NCBI GenBank assembly: GCA_910589305.1
Contig: CAJUTV010000001.1
Coordinates: 247,149-311,148 of the forward strand
Length of the DNA stretch: 64,000 nt
Direction of reading: 5' to 3'
DNA from: an uncultured Lachnospira sp.
Lineage (GTDB): Bacteria; Bacillota; Clostridia; Lachnospirales; Lachnospiraceae
A program made the position numbers and the translations under genes. Of this stretch, positions 34,560-42,422 are shown piece by piece. How positions within the stretch are numbered: the first letter of the stretch is position 1; the number at the start of each line of letters is the position of its first letter. The notes under the pieces are model-generated. The model ran no database searches. It saw only the letters and a program-made list of their open reading frames with translations, and was not told where the DNA came from.

Positions 34560-35603
34560 TTATTTAAATACAGCATTATTCATAACTATATCTTGAGCAT
34601 TTTGAAGTATCATACCTTTTACAATCTTATCTTTGTCATATTTTTCAGTAAATGACTGCACATCAGAATGTCCCATTAATTCTGCAAATCCTGGAAGATA
34701 TGCCTTATAATCATACTCTTTTATAATAATATTTTCATTTTGAGCAATCGCATAAAATATTAACTCTTGAGCAACGGCTCTTTTTATATACTCATCAAAA
34801 CTTATATGAAACTTATTTTGACAATATTCATCAGGTGTCATGTCCTGCATCAGTGCATAAAAATTAATACTTTTATTTAATTCTTCTGTCTTAGTTTCAA
34901 CCAATGAATCTGGATACCCTGTGACTGAACATATATCTTGTAACTTGGTAAGCACGGCTTCTTTTTTTGCATCCGCAATCTGTTCATCAATGGTTTCTTG
35001 AATTTCGCTTTTAATCTTATTCTCATATGCCTCTACAGTATCACAGTCAAAGTTTTCTTTTACATAGGTATCTGTTATCATAGGAACATTTGGTGCTTGT
35101 ACCTGATTTACCGTGATTTCAAAAACAATTTTGCTTCCTGCATATTCTTGTGCCATTGTAAAGTTTTCTGGAACTGTCAATATAACAATCTTAAAATCAT
35201 CTGCTTTCATGCCATACAATTCATCAATAAAACCTTCAACAATAAAGGTGTCTGTTCCTAGTATCAATCCTTGTTCATTATTACTAAATCCACTAACCTG
35301 CTGCCCATTAATACTACCTGTATATGTTACAATAACTTTATCTCCCTGTATCGCTTCTCGGTCTACATTGTTATATGTGGTTTTTTCTTTTTGGTCATTT
35401 AATACTCTCTTATTTATAAGTCCCTTCTCAATGGCAACTTCATCAACATGAACTTCTATCCCCTTATATTGTCCTAACTGAACATAATCGGAAGGATTAT
35501 ATCCATAATCTACTTTAATTTCTGTATTACATGCAGTTAAACTAAATAATGCTATTACTGTAACTGCACAAGTTATCCATTTTTTTATACTTTTATTCAA
35601 CAT
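34560..35603 (-). CDS. Trigger-factor-like lipoprotein peptidyl-prolyl isomerase
   Basis: 347 residues from the ATG at 35603, which has GGGGA upstream. A lipobox L-T-A-C (cysteine near residue 24) follows a hydrophobic stretch, so the protein acts outside the membrane. An FKBP-type domain (about 80-175; G-D-K-V-I-V-T-Y-T-G, G-F-I-D-E-L-Y-G-M, with F-E-I-T-V-N) is followed by a helical part like the C-terminal domain of trigger factor. The ribosome-binding N-terminal domain is absent. It is thus an extracytoplasmic foldase, perhaps serving secreted proteins such as the large neighbouring peptidase; that link is inference. It has its own terminator. Confidence 0.8.
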   Translation of the reverse strand: MLNKSIKKWITCAVTVIALFSLTACNTEIKVDYGYNPSDYVQLGQYKGIEVHVDEVAIEKGLINKRVLNDQKEKTTYNNVDREAIQGDKVIVTYTGSINGQQVSGFSNNEQGLILGTDTFIVEGFIDELYGMKADDFKIVILTVPENFTMAQEYAGSKIVFEITVNQVQAPNVPMITDTYVKENFDCDTVEAYENKIKSEIQETIDEQIADAKKEAVLTKLQDICSVTGYPDSLVETKTEELNKSINFYALMQDMTPDEYCQNKFHISFDEYIKRAVAQELIFYAIAQNENIIIKEYDYKAYLPGFAELMGHSDVQSFTEKYDKDKIVKGMILQNAQDIVMNNAVFK

Positions 35604-35745
35604 ATCGTTCCCCATTCTAAATGATTTCCTTCGTATCATATCATATGTCCCTTATAAATCATAGAATAAATTTGTTATATTCACATAAATTTCACAAACC
35701 TAAAAAAAATATAAATAACTTTTAATATATAAATTTCTGCAACGT

Positions 35746-35769
35746 AAAAACTGCCGCATATCGCGGCAG
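35746..35769 (-). terminator. Terminator of infC-rpmI-rplT
   Basis: On the minus strand CTGCCGC and GCGGCAG form a 7-bp GC stem with a GATAT loop, followed directly by TTTTT. It stands 17 bases after the rplT stop. Confidence 0.9.
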
Positions 35770-35786
35770 CACAAACGTCTCAATTA

Positions 35787-36143
35787 TTAAGCAACTTTTG
35801 ACTTTGCAAGACTTGCAAGCTTAGCAAATCCTTCAGCATCATTGATAGCCATCTCTGACAATACTTTTCTGTTTAAGTCTACATTTGCAAGCTTTAATCC
35901 ATACATAAACTTGCTGTATGATAAACCATTCAATCTTGCAGCAGCATTAATTCTAGCAATCCATAATCTTCTAAATTGTCTCTTTCTTTGCTTTCTGCCA
36001 GAATAAGACTCTGTGAGTGCTCTCATAACAGACTGTTTTGCAACTCTGTACTGCTTTGACCTTGCTCCTCTATAACCTTTAGCGAGCTTTAATACTTTAT
36101 TATGTTTCCTTCTTGCGTTTAAACCGCCTTTAATTCTTGCCAT
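35787..36143 (-). CDS. rplT: Ribosomal protein L20
   Basis: 118 residues, very basic, family length. Starts M-A-R-I-K-G-G-L-N-A-R-R-K-H-N-K and has G-Y-R-G-A-R-S-K-Q-Y-R and R-R-L-W-I-A-R-I-N-A-A, as in bacterial L20. It binds 23S rRNA early in 50S assembly. In Firmicutes L20 also represses its own operon by binding the leader RNA; a leader with terminator is present here upstream of infC. AAGGAGG lies before the ATG. Confidence 0.98.
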   Translation of the reverse strand: MARIKGGLNARRKHNKVLKLAKGYRGARSKQYRVAKQSVMRALTESYSGRKQRKRQFRRLWIARINAAARLNGLSYSKFMYGLKLANVDLNRKVLSEMAINDAEGFAKLASLAKSKVA

Positions 36144-36174
36144 TTTTATACTCCTCCTTTTACTAGACTCTCAA

Positions 36175-36372
36175 TTAAATATAAGGCATAATCTTTTTCA
36201 TTGCCTTTACATTTGTTGAATCTGTAATCGTTGCCTGTCTAAGATTTCTCTTTCTCTTAGCACTCTTTTTTGTAAGAATATGGCTCTTGTATGCCTTCAT
36301 TCTCTTTAACTTACCTGTACCAGTTACTTTAAAACGCTTTGCTGCGCTCTTTTTTGTCTTTACCTTTGGCAT
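36175..36372 (-). CDS. rpmI: Ribosomal protein L35
   Basis: 65 residues. Starts M-P-K-V-K-T-K-K-S-A-A-K-R-F-K-V-T-G-T-G-K and has H-I-L-T-K-K-S-A-K-R-K-R-N-L-R, typical of L35. Middle gene of infC-rpmI-rplT, 31 bases before rplT; AGGAGG upstream. Confidence 0.98.
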   Translation of the reverse strand: MPKVKTKKSAAKRFKVTGTGKLKRMKAYKSHILTKKSAKRKRNLRQATITDSTNVKAMKKIMPYI

Positions 36373-36411
36373 AATAAACCTCCTAATAACCTTAAATATA
36401 TAGTATCTATT

Positions 36412-36918
36412 TTAACGTTTTTCAGTTAAAAACATCATCATACTCCTGCCCTCTAATTTAGGAGCTTTCTCTATCACAGCAATATCACTAAGCTTTTCTG
36501 CAAAATCTGTCAATATATGTCTGCTGTTTTCAATATGAGTCATTTCACGTCCGCGAAATCTCAATGTAACTTTCACCTTATTGCCTTTTTCAAGAAACTT
36601 TCTAGCTGCATTACACTTTGTATTCAAATCGTTAACATCAATGTTTGGCGACAATCGAACCTCTTTTGTCTCGATTGTTCTTTGTTTTTTCTTTGCCTCT
36701 TTCTCTTTTCTGATTAACTCATACTTATACTTGCCATAATCAATCAGTTTACATACAGGTGGCACAGCAGATGGTGCAATCTTAACAAGGTCAACTTCTG
36801 CCTCTCTTGCAAGCTTCATTGCTTCCTTTGCTGACATAATGCCTAACTGTTCCCCATTTCCTCCAATAAGACGGACTTCTTTATCCCTGATTTGTTCATT
36901 AATCATTAACTCGCTAAT
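36412..36918 (-). CDS. infC: Translation initiation factor IF-3, AUU start
   Basis: 168 residues if started at ATT (36916-36918), four codons before the first ATG. GGAGG lies nine bases before the ATT but 21 before the ATG, so the ATT is the likely start. This is the well-known unusual start of infC, used in E. coli and in Bacillus for self-control, because IF-3 rejects AUU. Sequence: I-N-E-Q-I-R-D-K-E-V-R-L-I, P-P-V-C-K-L-I-D-Y-G-K-Y-K-Y-E, then the C-terminal domain with T-L-R-F-R-G-R-E-M-T-H. IF-3 binds the 30S subunit and checks the initiator. First gene of infC-rpmI-rplT. Confidence 0.96.
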   Translation of the reverse strand: MSELMINEQIRDKEVRLIGGNGEQLGIMSAKEAMKLAREAEVDLVKIAPSAVPPVCKLIDYGKYKYELIRKEKEAKKKQRTIETKEVRLSPNIDVNDLNTKCNAARKFLEKGNKVKVTLRFRGREMTHIENSRHILTDFAEKLSDIAVIEKAPKLEGRSMMMFLTEKR

Positions 36919-36934
36919 AGTAGTGCACCTCCAA

Positions 36935-37080
36935 AAAAATGTTCAATAAATCAAGTAAGGAAGCTTTCTTCCTCTACTTGTGCGCCGAACATGGCAGCCT
37001 TAGCTGCATATTTCCCATCATGTCCCTGTGCAATCGAGTAGAAAAGATTTATCTTCCTCTACTCACGCGCCGGGTGTCCG
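36935..37080 (-). repeat. Dispersed repeat family 3 inside the infC leader
   Basis: Two hairpin-rich units (each with AGTAGAGGAAGA and GGCGC) lie between the attenuator and the infC ribosome site. The first contains GGAAATATGCAGCTAAGGC, which matches GGAAATATGCCACTAAGGC in the copy at 48415-48495. A GTCAGCAAGCTGAC palindrome follows, shared with family 2. Confidence 0.6.
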
Positions 37081-37120
37081 TCAGCTTGCTGACATATCTC
37101 ATTTAAACGCCCGTGTGCAT

Positions 37121-37247
37121 AAAAAAGTGGATAGCATCACTATCCACATAAATACATACATTCATCAATAAAAATATCAAAAAATATAGTAACCCGAGTC
37201 GCCGTATGCGCTGAGGTGAGAGTGGATGCTCTGCTTCATTTCATAAC
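37121..37247 (-). promoter_or_regulatory. Attenuator leader of infC-rpmI-rplT (L20-leader type)
   Basis: On the minus strand the RNA should begin near 37247. A terminator, GTGGATAG / CTATCCAC with loop TGATG, is at 37127-37147, followed by six T (37121-37126). Further 5', GAGCATCCAC (around 37211-37220) can pair with the GTGGAT of the terminator arm and so act as an antiterminator. A conserved-looking stretch, CCTCAGCGCATACGGCGACT, lies between. The arrangement fits L20-controlled attenuation known for Firmicute infC operons; which structure L20 stabilises is inferred. Confidence 0.75.
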
Positions 37248-37253
37248 TTTTGT

Positions 37254-37282
37254 ATCTTACCATTTCAAATGATATTTGTCAA
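37254..37282 (-). promoter_or_regulatory. Promoter of infC-rpmI-rplT
   Basis: On the minus strand a perfect TTGACA (37277-37282) and TAAGAT (37254-37259) are 17 bases apart, just downstream of the stop of the SleC-like gene. The leader to infC is about 330 bases. Confidence 0.8.
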
Positions 37283-37289
37283 CAAAAAT

Positions 37290-38555
37290 TTATACTAATT
37301 CTGCAATACCTGATAACGCTACATATTTATTGGATATTTGATACCATGTAGCAAAATCTACTATCCCTGTTTGAGGCATATCAAATATTCTTTGGAATGT
37401 TTTTACAGCATTTGCTGTATTTTCACCATATATTCCATCAGGTTCCAAAACACGAATCGCATTGTAATATTCCCCGATAAGATTTAATTGTTCTTGAAGC
37501 TGTCGAACTTTAGAACCTGATGAGCCAATATCCAAATTGTAACCTGGCCATGAAGATGGGATTCCTTGTATCTCCTCAGCAGAATTAATATACATCGTGT
37601 CTCCATAATAATATCTTATTATTTCAACTGCATTGTAATTTTGGTCGCCTAAATATTTACTTCCCCACTGACTTAGCCAATTTGGACAAGACACGCGCTT
37701 GCCATCACAGTATTGCGTTAAAATAGGCTGTTTTACATTTGGTCTTGACAGATAAAGATTAAATATTTCATCAACAACATCGGATATACTCTCAAAAACG
37801 TTTCGTCCATAAATCCATTTATGGTCGTAGGCTGTCGAAGATGTAATTGTAAAATTATAACCTTTATTTCTATAAAATTCTGTATATACCCTATTTAAAG
37901 TAAAGGACATAATAGCAAGAATATTTGCTTTTAGCGTCTCTCTAGGCCATGTTGAATAGACTTCACTGCTTGCTACATTTTTAATGTAATCCGAATATCG
38001 TACATAATAGTTTGAAGCGGATGAATCAGAAGGCGGTCCATCATGCACAACAACGATTTCTGGTATTACAACTTTGCTAAGAACAATCTCACCGCTTTGA
38101 TTGATTGGCTGAATCTCATTTTCAGGTATTTTAGGCGGATATATCCCATAAAGCGTATTTACAGGAATGACAATACTTGTTTCTGTCTCATCATTTCCAC
38201 TTAAATCAACCTGCTGCAAACTGGTTTGACCAGCAAATAAATCACTTCCAGAAATCACCTTTTCTTCATAACCTGGTGCATTTATCCTTATGTAATACTC
38301 AGAAAACGGCTGATTGGCGCCTGGTTCCATACTGTACTCCAATGGCGGCGTTGACAACTCCACTGCCTCTGTATTACCACTCTCATCTGTACGCAGTTCT
38401 TCAATTGTTCGGTCAGGCTGACTTGTTGTCGAAATATCCACAATAGCATTCATAATTGGTCTTGTTGTTCTTTTATCAATAACATTTATTTTTAGTTTTC
38501 CTTTATCTACGCTCTCGGGCGGACGTTCTAGTGTGTGAACATAACTTGTATACAT
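37290..38555 (-). CDS. SleC-like cortex-lytic protein with SpoIID-like and peptidoglycan-binding domains
   Basis: 421 residues. The N-terminus (about 18-180) is a beta-rich, CarboxypepD_reg-like pro-region. The middle (about 205-330) has S-S-E-V-Y-S-T-W-P-R-E-T-L-K-A-N-I-L-A, close to the SpoIID/SleC pattern, in which a glutamate does lytic transglycosylation. The C-terminus (about 343-407) is a PG_binding_1 domain (L-D-I-G-S-S-G-S-K-V-R-Q-L-Q, D-G-I-Y-G-E-N-T-A-N-A-V-K-T-F-Q). This is the arrangement of SleC, the germination cortex-lytic enzyme of Clostridia. No signal peptide is seen, as for proteins packed into the spore coat from the mother cell. GAGG lies six bases before the ATG. Confidence 0.75.
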   Translation of the reverse strand: MYTSYVHTLERPPESVDKGKLKINVIDKRTTRPIMNAIVDISTTSQPDRTIEELRTDESGNTEAVELSTPPLEYSMEPGANQPFSEYYIRINAPGYEEKVISGSDLFAGQTSLQQVDLSGNDETETSIVIPVNTLYGIYPPKIPENEIQPINQSGEIVLSKVVIPEIVVVHDGPPSDSSASNYYVRYSDYIKNVASSEVYSTWPRETLKANILAIMSFTLNRVYTEFYRNKGYNFTITSSTAYDHKWIYGRNVFESISDVVDEIFNLYLSRPNVKQPILTQYCDGKRVSCPNWLSQWGSKYLGDQNYNAVEIIRYYYGDTMYINSAEEIQGIPSSWPGYNLDIGSSGSKVRQLQEQLNLIGEYYNAIRVLEPDGIYGENTANAVKTFQRIFDMPQTGIVDFATWYQISNKYVALSGIAELV

Positions 38556-38668
38556 ATATAACCTCAGCTCTATTATCTTATCAATATTACTATTCGCTAT
38601 ATTTTCAATTTATGCACTTCACTGATAAAATCTAAATATAAAGCAAGTCCTTAAAATTTTATATCCTT

Positions 38669-39997
38669 TTATTTGCTCTCTCGTCCAATGACTTGCAGCA
38701 AACTTTTATCTGAATTAGAAGTGTCCTGAGTCAACTCCCAAACCATTACACCTCCTAAATTTTCTTTGGCATACCGCGTCTTTGCTGCAATAGTATTCAT
38801 GCCATTATAGTAAACCTCCATACCATTATACAATACACTGTCTGTATCACTTGCCTTTGGTACATTCTCCAAAATCACACCATAACTTTCCCAGCTAGGA
38901 CGAGCGTAAAAAGGCATCCCCATAACGACTTTGTATGCTGGAAGCCCTCTAGTATCCTTCCAGTATGTTCCACAGTCAACTGCAAACGAATACGGTGAAT
39001 GCCGCTCCCCATCACCGCCATCATATGCCATAACATTAATGAAGTCTACCGCATTAAGAACAACATTTGTATGAGCGGCAGCATCGTAATAAATATTGCC
39101 ATCAACTGTAGCACCGCTAAGCACTGCGGCAGTCAAAAGTTTTCCCTGTGCATGGAGTTTTTCAGACAAAAGAAGCATCAAGGATTCATACTGCTTTGCA
39201 CTGGTACCATCTACTCGAGGATGCTCCCAATCCATATCCACTCCATCAAACCCATATGCTTCACACATCGATAAGATACTTTCTGCAAACCGCTGGATTT
39301 TGCCTTCATTGGCGGTAGCTTCCATAAACACATTTTCCAGAGGTATATCGTTGTGGCTCCAGCCACCTACAGACAACAGCACTTTTGCTCCATTTGCATG
39401 GGCTGACTGAAGAATCATGCGTGCTGTATCTGGGTTTTGCAGGTCAAGCAGACCGCCGTCTGCCGTAGGAATAGCAAAGGCATAGCACACATGCGTAACC
39501 ACACTAAAATCTATCATTGAAAGCTTGTCTGGTTTCCATGCAGGATAATAACCCACCACTTTAAAATCTGTCAATTCTGTATTTTGAGGTGTAGCGGCAT
39601 CAATTGGAACATTATCCACTCCTTGAGGCTGTACAGCCTCACCCTCTAAAACGCCCAAATTTTCCCACACATCGCTTGTATCTGGCAATTCGCCTTGTGT
39701 CCACCATTTTGCCCGGTACTGACGCCCCTGATAACTGACAATATCGCCTCCTGTATAGACACAAGCGGCATCCCATACGTTTACTTTCTTTGTATCCACA
39801 TCAACTGCCACATCAGGTGAGGTTTTATCAGAATCTTTAAAAGAAGTATTCGTCAAAAATTCTGTTAAACTCTCTTGAGAAGCAATAGGCAAATTTTTGT
39901 TGGATTTGTGACCGATGGCAATTAACATAACAGAGGTTAATATAACGCCCAATATAAAACCACCCAGTATATAAAATACTTTCTGTCTCATTTTCAT
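38669..39997 (-). CDS. Membrane-anchored family 18 glycoside hydrolase with chitin-binding module
   Basis: 442 residues from the ATG at 39997 (GGAG eight bases upstream); an open extension upstream runs into a repeat and has no ribosome site. One N-terminal helix (about 8-28) anchors it. A ChtBD3 / CBM5-12 module (about 72-115; W-D-A, Y-x-x-G-D-I-V-S-Y-x-G-x-x-Y-x-A-K-W-W-T-Q-G) is followed by a GH18 barrel (about 140-442) with G-F-D-G-V-D-M-D-W-E; the last glutamate is the acid. It would cut beta-1,4-GlcNAc links in chitin or peptidoglycan. Neighbours are wall or spore hydrolases, which favours a wall or cortex role, but dietary chitin is possible. Confidence 0.85.
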   Translation of the reverse strand: MKMRQKVFYILGGFILGVILTSVMLIAIGHKSNKNLPIASQESLTEFLTNTSFKDSDKTSPDVAVDVDTKKVNVWDAACVYTGGDIVSYQGRQYRAKWWTQGELPDTSDVWENLGVLEGEAVQPQGVDNVPIDAATPQNTELTDFKVVGYYPAWKPDKLSMIDFSVVTHVCYAFAIPTADGGLLDLQNPDTARMILQSAHANGAKVLLSVGGWSHNDIPLENVFMEATANEGKIQRFAESILSMCEAYGFDGVDMDWEHPRVDGTSAKQYESLMLLLSEKLHAQGKLLTAAVLSGATVDGNIYYDAAAHTNVVLNAVDFINVMAYDGGDGERHSPYSFAVDCGTYWKDTRGLPAYKVVMGMPFYARPSWESYGVILENVPKASDTDSVLYNGMEVYYNGMNTIAAKTRYAKENLGGVMVWELTQDTSNSDKSLLQVIGRESK

Positions 39998-40023
39998 GGT
40001 AAAATCTCCATTTATATAAATAT

Positions 40024-40064
40024 TAAAGCGGATATTTGCAATCCGCTGCACTACTTGCCCAATA
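40024..40064 (+). repeat. Dispersed hairpin repeat, family 1 (copy F, 5' part only)
   Basis: AGCGGAT-ATTTGCA-ATCCGCT followed by CACTACTTGCCCAATAAATC matches the first third of the 49455 copy, then similarity stops. It lies in the gap between the GH18 gene and the divergent amidase gene. Confidence 0.7.
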
Positions 40065-40288
40065 AATCAAAACAAAAAAACTTTCTAAATATTAATATTA
40101 TACCATAAACATACACTTCTAACAAACACTCAAATTTTAAAAAAATTGTAAGTTATTCTGATTTTGCTGTTATATTGGAGGCTCTAATATAAAGTTTAGC
40201 TATTAACAAAACAGTTCTTTATGAATATATTATTAAAAAGCACATTTTTAATAGAAATATGCGCACAATGCGCAGAAATGAGGTTGAT

Positions 40289-41269
40289 ATGTCAAACATA
40301 ACAGTAGCACTGGATGCCGGTCATGGAGGAAGCGACCCTGGTGCCGTATATGGTAACAGACAAGAAAAAGATGATGTTCTGAAACTTACAATGGCTATTG
40401 GAAATATTCTTCAAAACGCTGGTATTAATGTTGTTTATACTAGAACAAATGACATATATGAAACACCTTTTAAGAAAGCTACTGATGCAAATAATTCAGG
40501 AGCCGATTATTTTGTATCTATACATCGTAACTCTTCTGAAAAAAACAATCAATATAGTGGTGTAGAAACACTTGTGTTTAAAGATTCTGGTATTCGTTCA
40601 GAAATGGCAGATAATATTAATAAACAACTTGAACAGGTTGGCTTTACTAATCTTGGTATAACAGAACGTCCAAATTTAGTTGTCTTAAAGAGAACTAGAA
40701 TGCCTGCTGTTCTAGTGGAGGTAGGATTTATTAATACTGATGCTGACAATGCTTTATTTGACAAAGAATTTTCTAATATTGCACAAGGCATAGCAGACGG
40801 AATCCTTCAAACTATTTATAATACAGATACTAGAACGACTGAAGCGAATGAAAGTGAGGAACAAAATAATTATTTTCCAACTCCTGAAAGCAACACCTCA
40901 GATATGAGCGATAATTATGATGCGATGAATAACCCTTACAATGAAAGGAATACAGGATATAACGAAATGAGTACAAATTTTGAAACAGACGAATATGAAA
41001 GAATCCGCATACCATCGAATAACTGTAATTGTACTTGTGACAACAATATGGAAAAACTCTATCGTGTTCAAGTAGGCGCTTACAATAATAAAGAAAATGC
41101 TGACCGCACATTAGATTCCTTGCTTGTTGAGGGCTTTCCTGCATTTTTGCTGTATGAAGATGGATATTATAAAGTTCAGGTTGGTGCTTATGAATTTTTG
41201 ACAAACGCTATAAAAATGGAACAGCGTTTAAGACGTTTTCGATATAATACTTATATTGTGTACGCATAA
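40289..41269 (+). CDS. N-acetylmuramoyl-L-alanine amidase with SPOR domain (CwlC-like)
   Basis: 326 residues from the ATG at 40289, with GAGG five bases upstream. An Amidase_3 zinc enzyme: D-A-G-H-G-G-S-D-P-G-A (His12), E in R-Q-E-K-D (Glu26), S-I-H-R-N-S (third ligand) and V-E-V-G-F-I-N-T with the catalytic glutamate. A low-complexity linker (about 190-250, rich in N, E, Y, S) leads to a C-terminal SPOR domain with two R/K-V-Q-V-G-A-Y repeats, which bind denuded glycan. There is no signal peptide, as in B. subtilis CwlC, which opens the mother cell at the end of sporulation. Single gene with a strong terminator. Confidence 0.87.
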   Translation: MSNITVALDAGHGGSDPGAVYGNRQEKDDVLKLTMAIGNILQNAGINVVYTRTNDIYETPFKKATDANNSGADYFVSIHRNSSEKNNQYSGVETLVFKDSGIRSEMADNINKQLEQVGFTNLGITERPNLVVLKRTRMPAVLVEVGFINTDADNALFDKEFSNIAQGIADGILQTIYNTDTRTTEANESEEQNNYFPTPESNTSDMSDNYDAMNNPYNERNTGYNEMSTNFETDEYERIRIPSNNCNCTCDNNMEKLYRVQVGAYNNKENADRTLDSLLVEGFPAFLLYEDGYYKVQVGAYEFLTNAIKMEQRLRRFRYNTYIVYA

Positions 41270-41277
41270 TATTTTGA

Positions 41278-41347
41278 ATGCTCCCTTCCTAGCAACAAGT
41301 TTTTATTCTTTTACTTGTTTGCTAAAAGGGAGCATATATCTTTTTTT
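41278..41347 (+). terminator. Terminator of the amidase gene
   Basis: The outer stem ATGCTCCCTT (41278-41287) / AAGGGAGCAT (41326-41335) is perfect, the inner AGCAACAAGT / ACTTGTTTGCT has one bulge, and a run of T follows (41341-41347). Confidence 0.85.
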
Positions 41348-41416
41348 ACAAAGAACAACTCCTCCTTTTGTTTAAAAAATAAAGGCAATAAAATTTTATT
41401 ATCTTACCTTCTCAAT

Positions 41417-42328
41417 TTACTGCTCATGAAAATAAAGTGTAAGATTACATGCTTCTTTGCCATTATAAATCAAATACGCATACAAACTTTGTATCGTATC
41501 AGTCTTTTCATCAATATCCACAACAAAATCAATATCACCTATATATTGCACAAATTGAGCGCAATATTCTTTTAAGGTATCTTTACTGATTCCTGCAGCC
41601 GTCTTCAAAATGGAAATATATGGCAATACTTTACTGTCTGAATAAAGTTCATCAATAACTGCATTATTTCCTTGTTCTACAAGCTGTTGCGGAAAAACTA
41701 TTTTATAAGAAACAACATCACTATCTGAATTATCAAGCCTTTCATATTCCCCATTTTGTAACATTGATGTGTATCCTTTTACAACATCTTTGCTTGCCGC
41801 CGATATAATATCGCTATGCTTTTTAAAATCCATCTTAGAAATTTCATGTAATACTCTATCAAGCTTTTTACAAGCCTCTTGATATTGTTTATATTCTACT
41901 GGAAGCTGACCGCTTATATTGGATTGTTTTAATTGAGTTATATCTGAAAGATTTATTTCCATTAAGATATCGTTTTCAAAAAGCTGTGAAGCACGGATGT
42001 GTATTTTATTGCTTTCAAGCCAAAAACGAATATGAATCTTATCACTGTCATCTTGTATGGTTATTTCTTCTCTTAATTTTGGAAATGCATCAAGATGAAT
42101 TTCTAACTCTCCTTCCATTTCCATAAACTCCAATTTTTCAGATAAACTATCAACCATATCTTGCAGTCTGCCTCCAAAATTTATAAACGCATTTATTACA
42201 TGTCTTTTTGGCAAAACGATATCCGCCAATGTCGGATAAGCAAAATATCCGCCAACGGATAAAAATAAAACTGATAATACAATAATACAAGAGACTATTT
42301 TTTTGCTTCGTTTTCCCTTTTTTCCCAT
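41417..42328 (-). CDS. Hypothetical membrane-anchored protein
   Basis: 303 residues from the ATG at 42328, with AAGGA eight bases upstream; the open frame reaches further back but without a ribosome site. Lysine-rich start, one hydrophobic helix (about 13-33), then an outside domain rich in alternating beta strands (about 70-150) and helices. I recognise no family or catalytic motif; there is no lipobox. Distant resemblance to YdgA- or LolA-like lipid-facing sheets cannot be judged by eye. It follows hflX by 94 bases on the same strand, which says little about its job. Confidence 0.65.
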   Translation of the reverse strand: MGKKGKRSKKIVSCIIVLSVLFLSVGGYFAYPTLADIVLPKRHVINAFINFGGRLQDMVDSLSEKLEFMEMEGELEIHLDAFPKLREEITIQDDSDKIHIRFWLESNKIHIRASQLFENDILMEINLSDITQLKQSNISGQLPVEYKQYQEACKKLDRVLHEISKMDFKKHSDIISAASKDVVKGYTSMLQNGEYERLDNSDSDVVSYKIVFPQQLVEQGNNAVIDELYSDSKVLPYISILKTAAGISKDTLKEYCAQFVQYIGDIDFVVDIDEKTDTIQSLYAYLIYNGKEACNLTLYFHEQ

Positions 42329-42422
42329 ACTAATTTTCCTTTCTTGTTCAATCCATACGTCTTTTATCCAAATTATCCGCTTCATTTTATTTTGCTTATC
42401 AAACATATTTGCCACACAATTT

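Noticed and set aside
42329..42415. Longer N-terminus of the hypothetical gene at 41417
   Set aside because: AAGGA precedes the ATG at 42328 and the added residues have no signal character; the lysine-rich start and membrane helix fit the shorter form.
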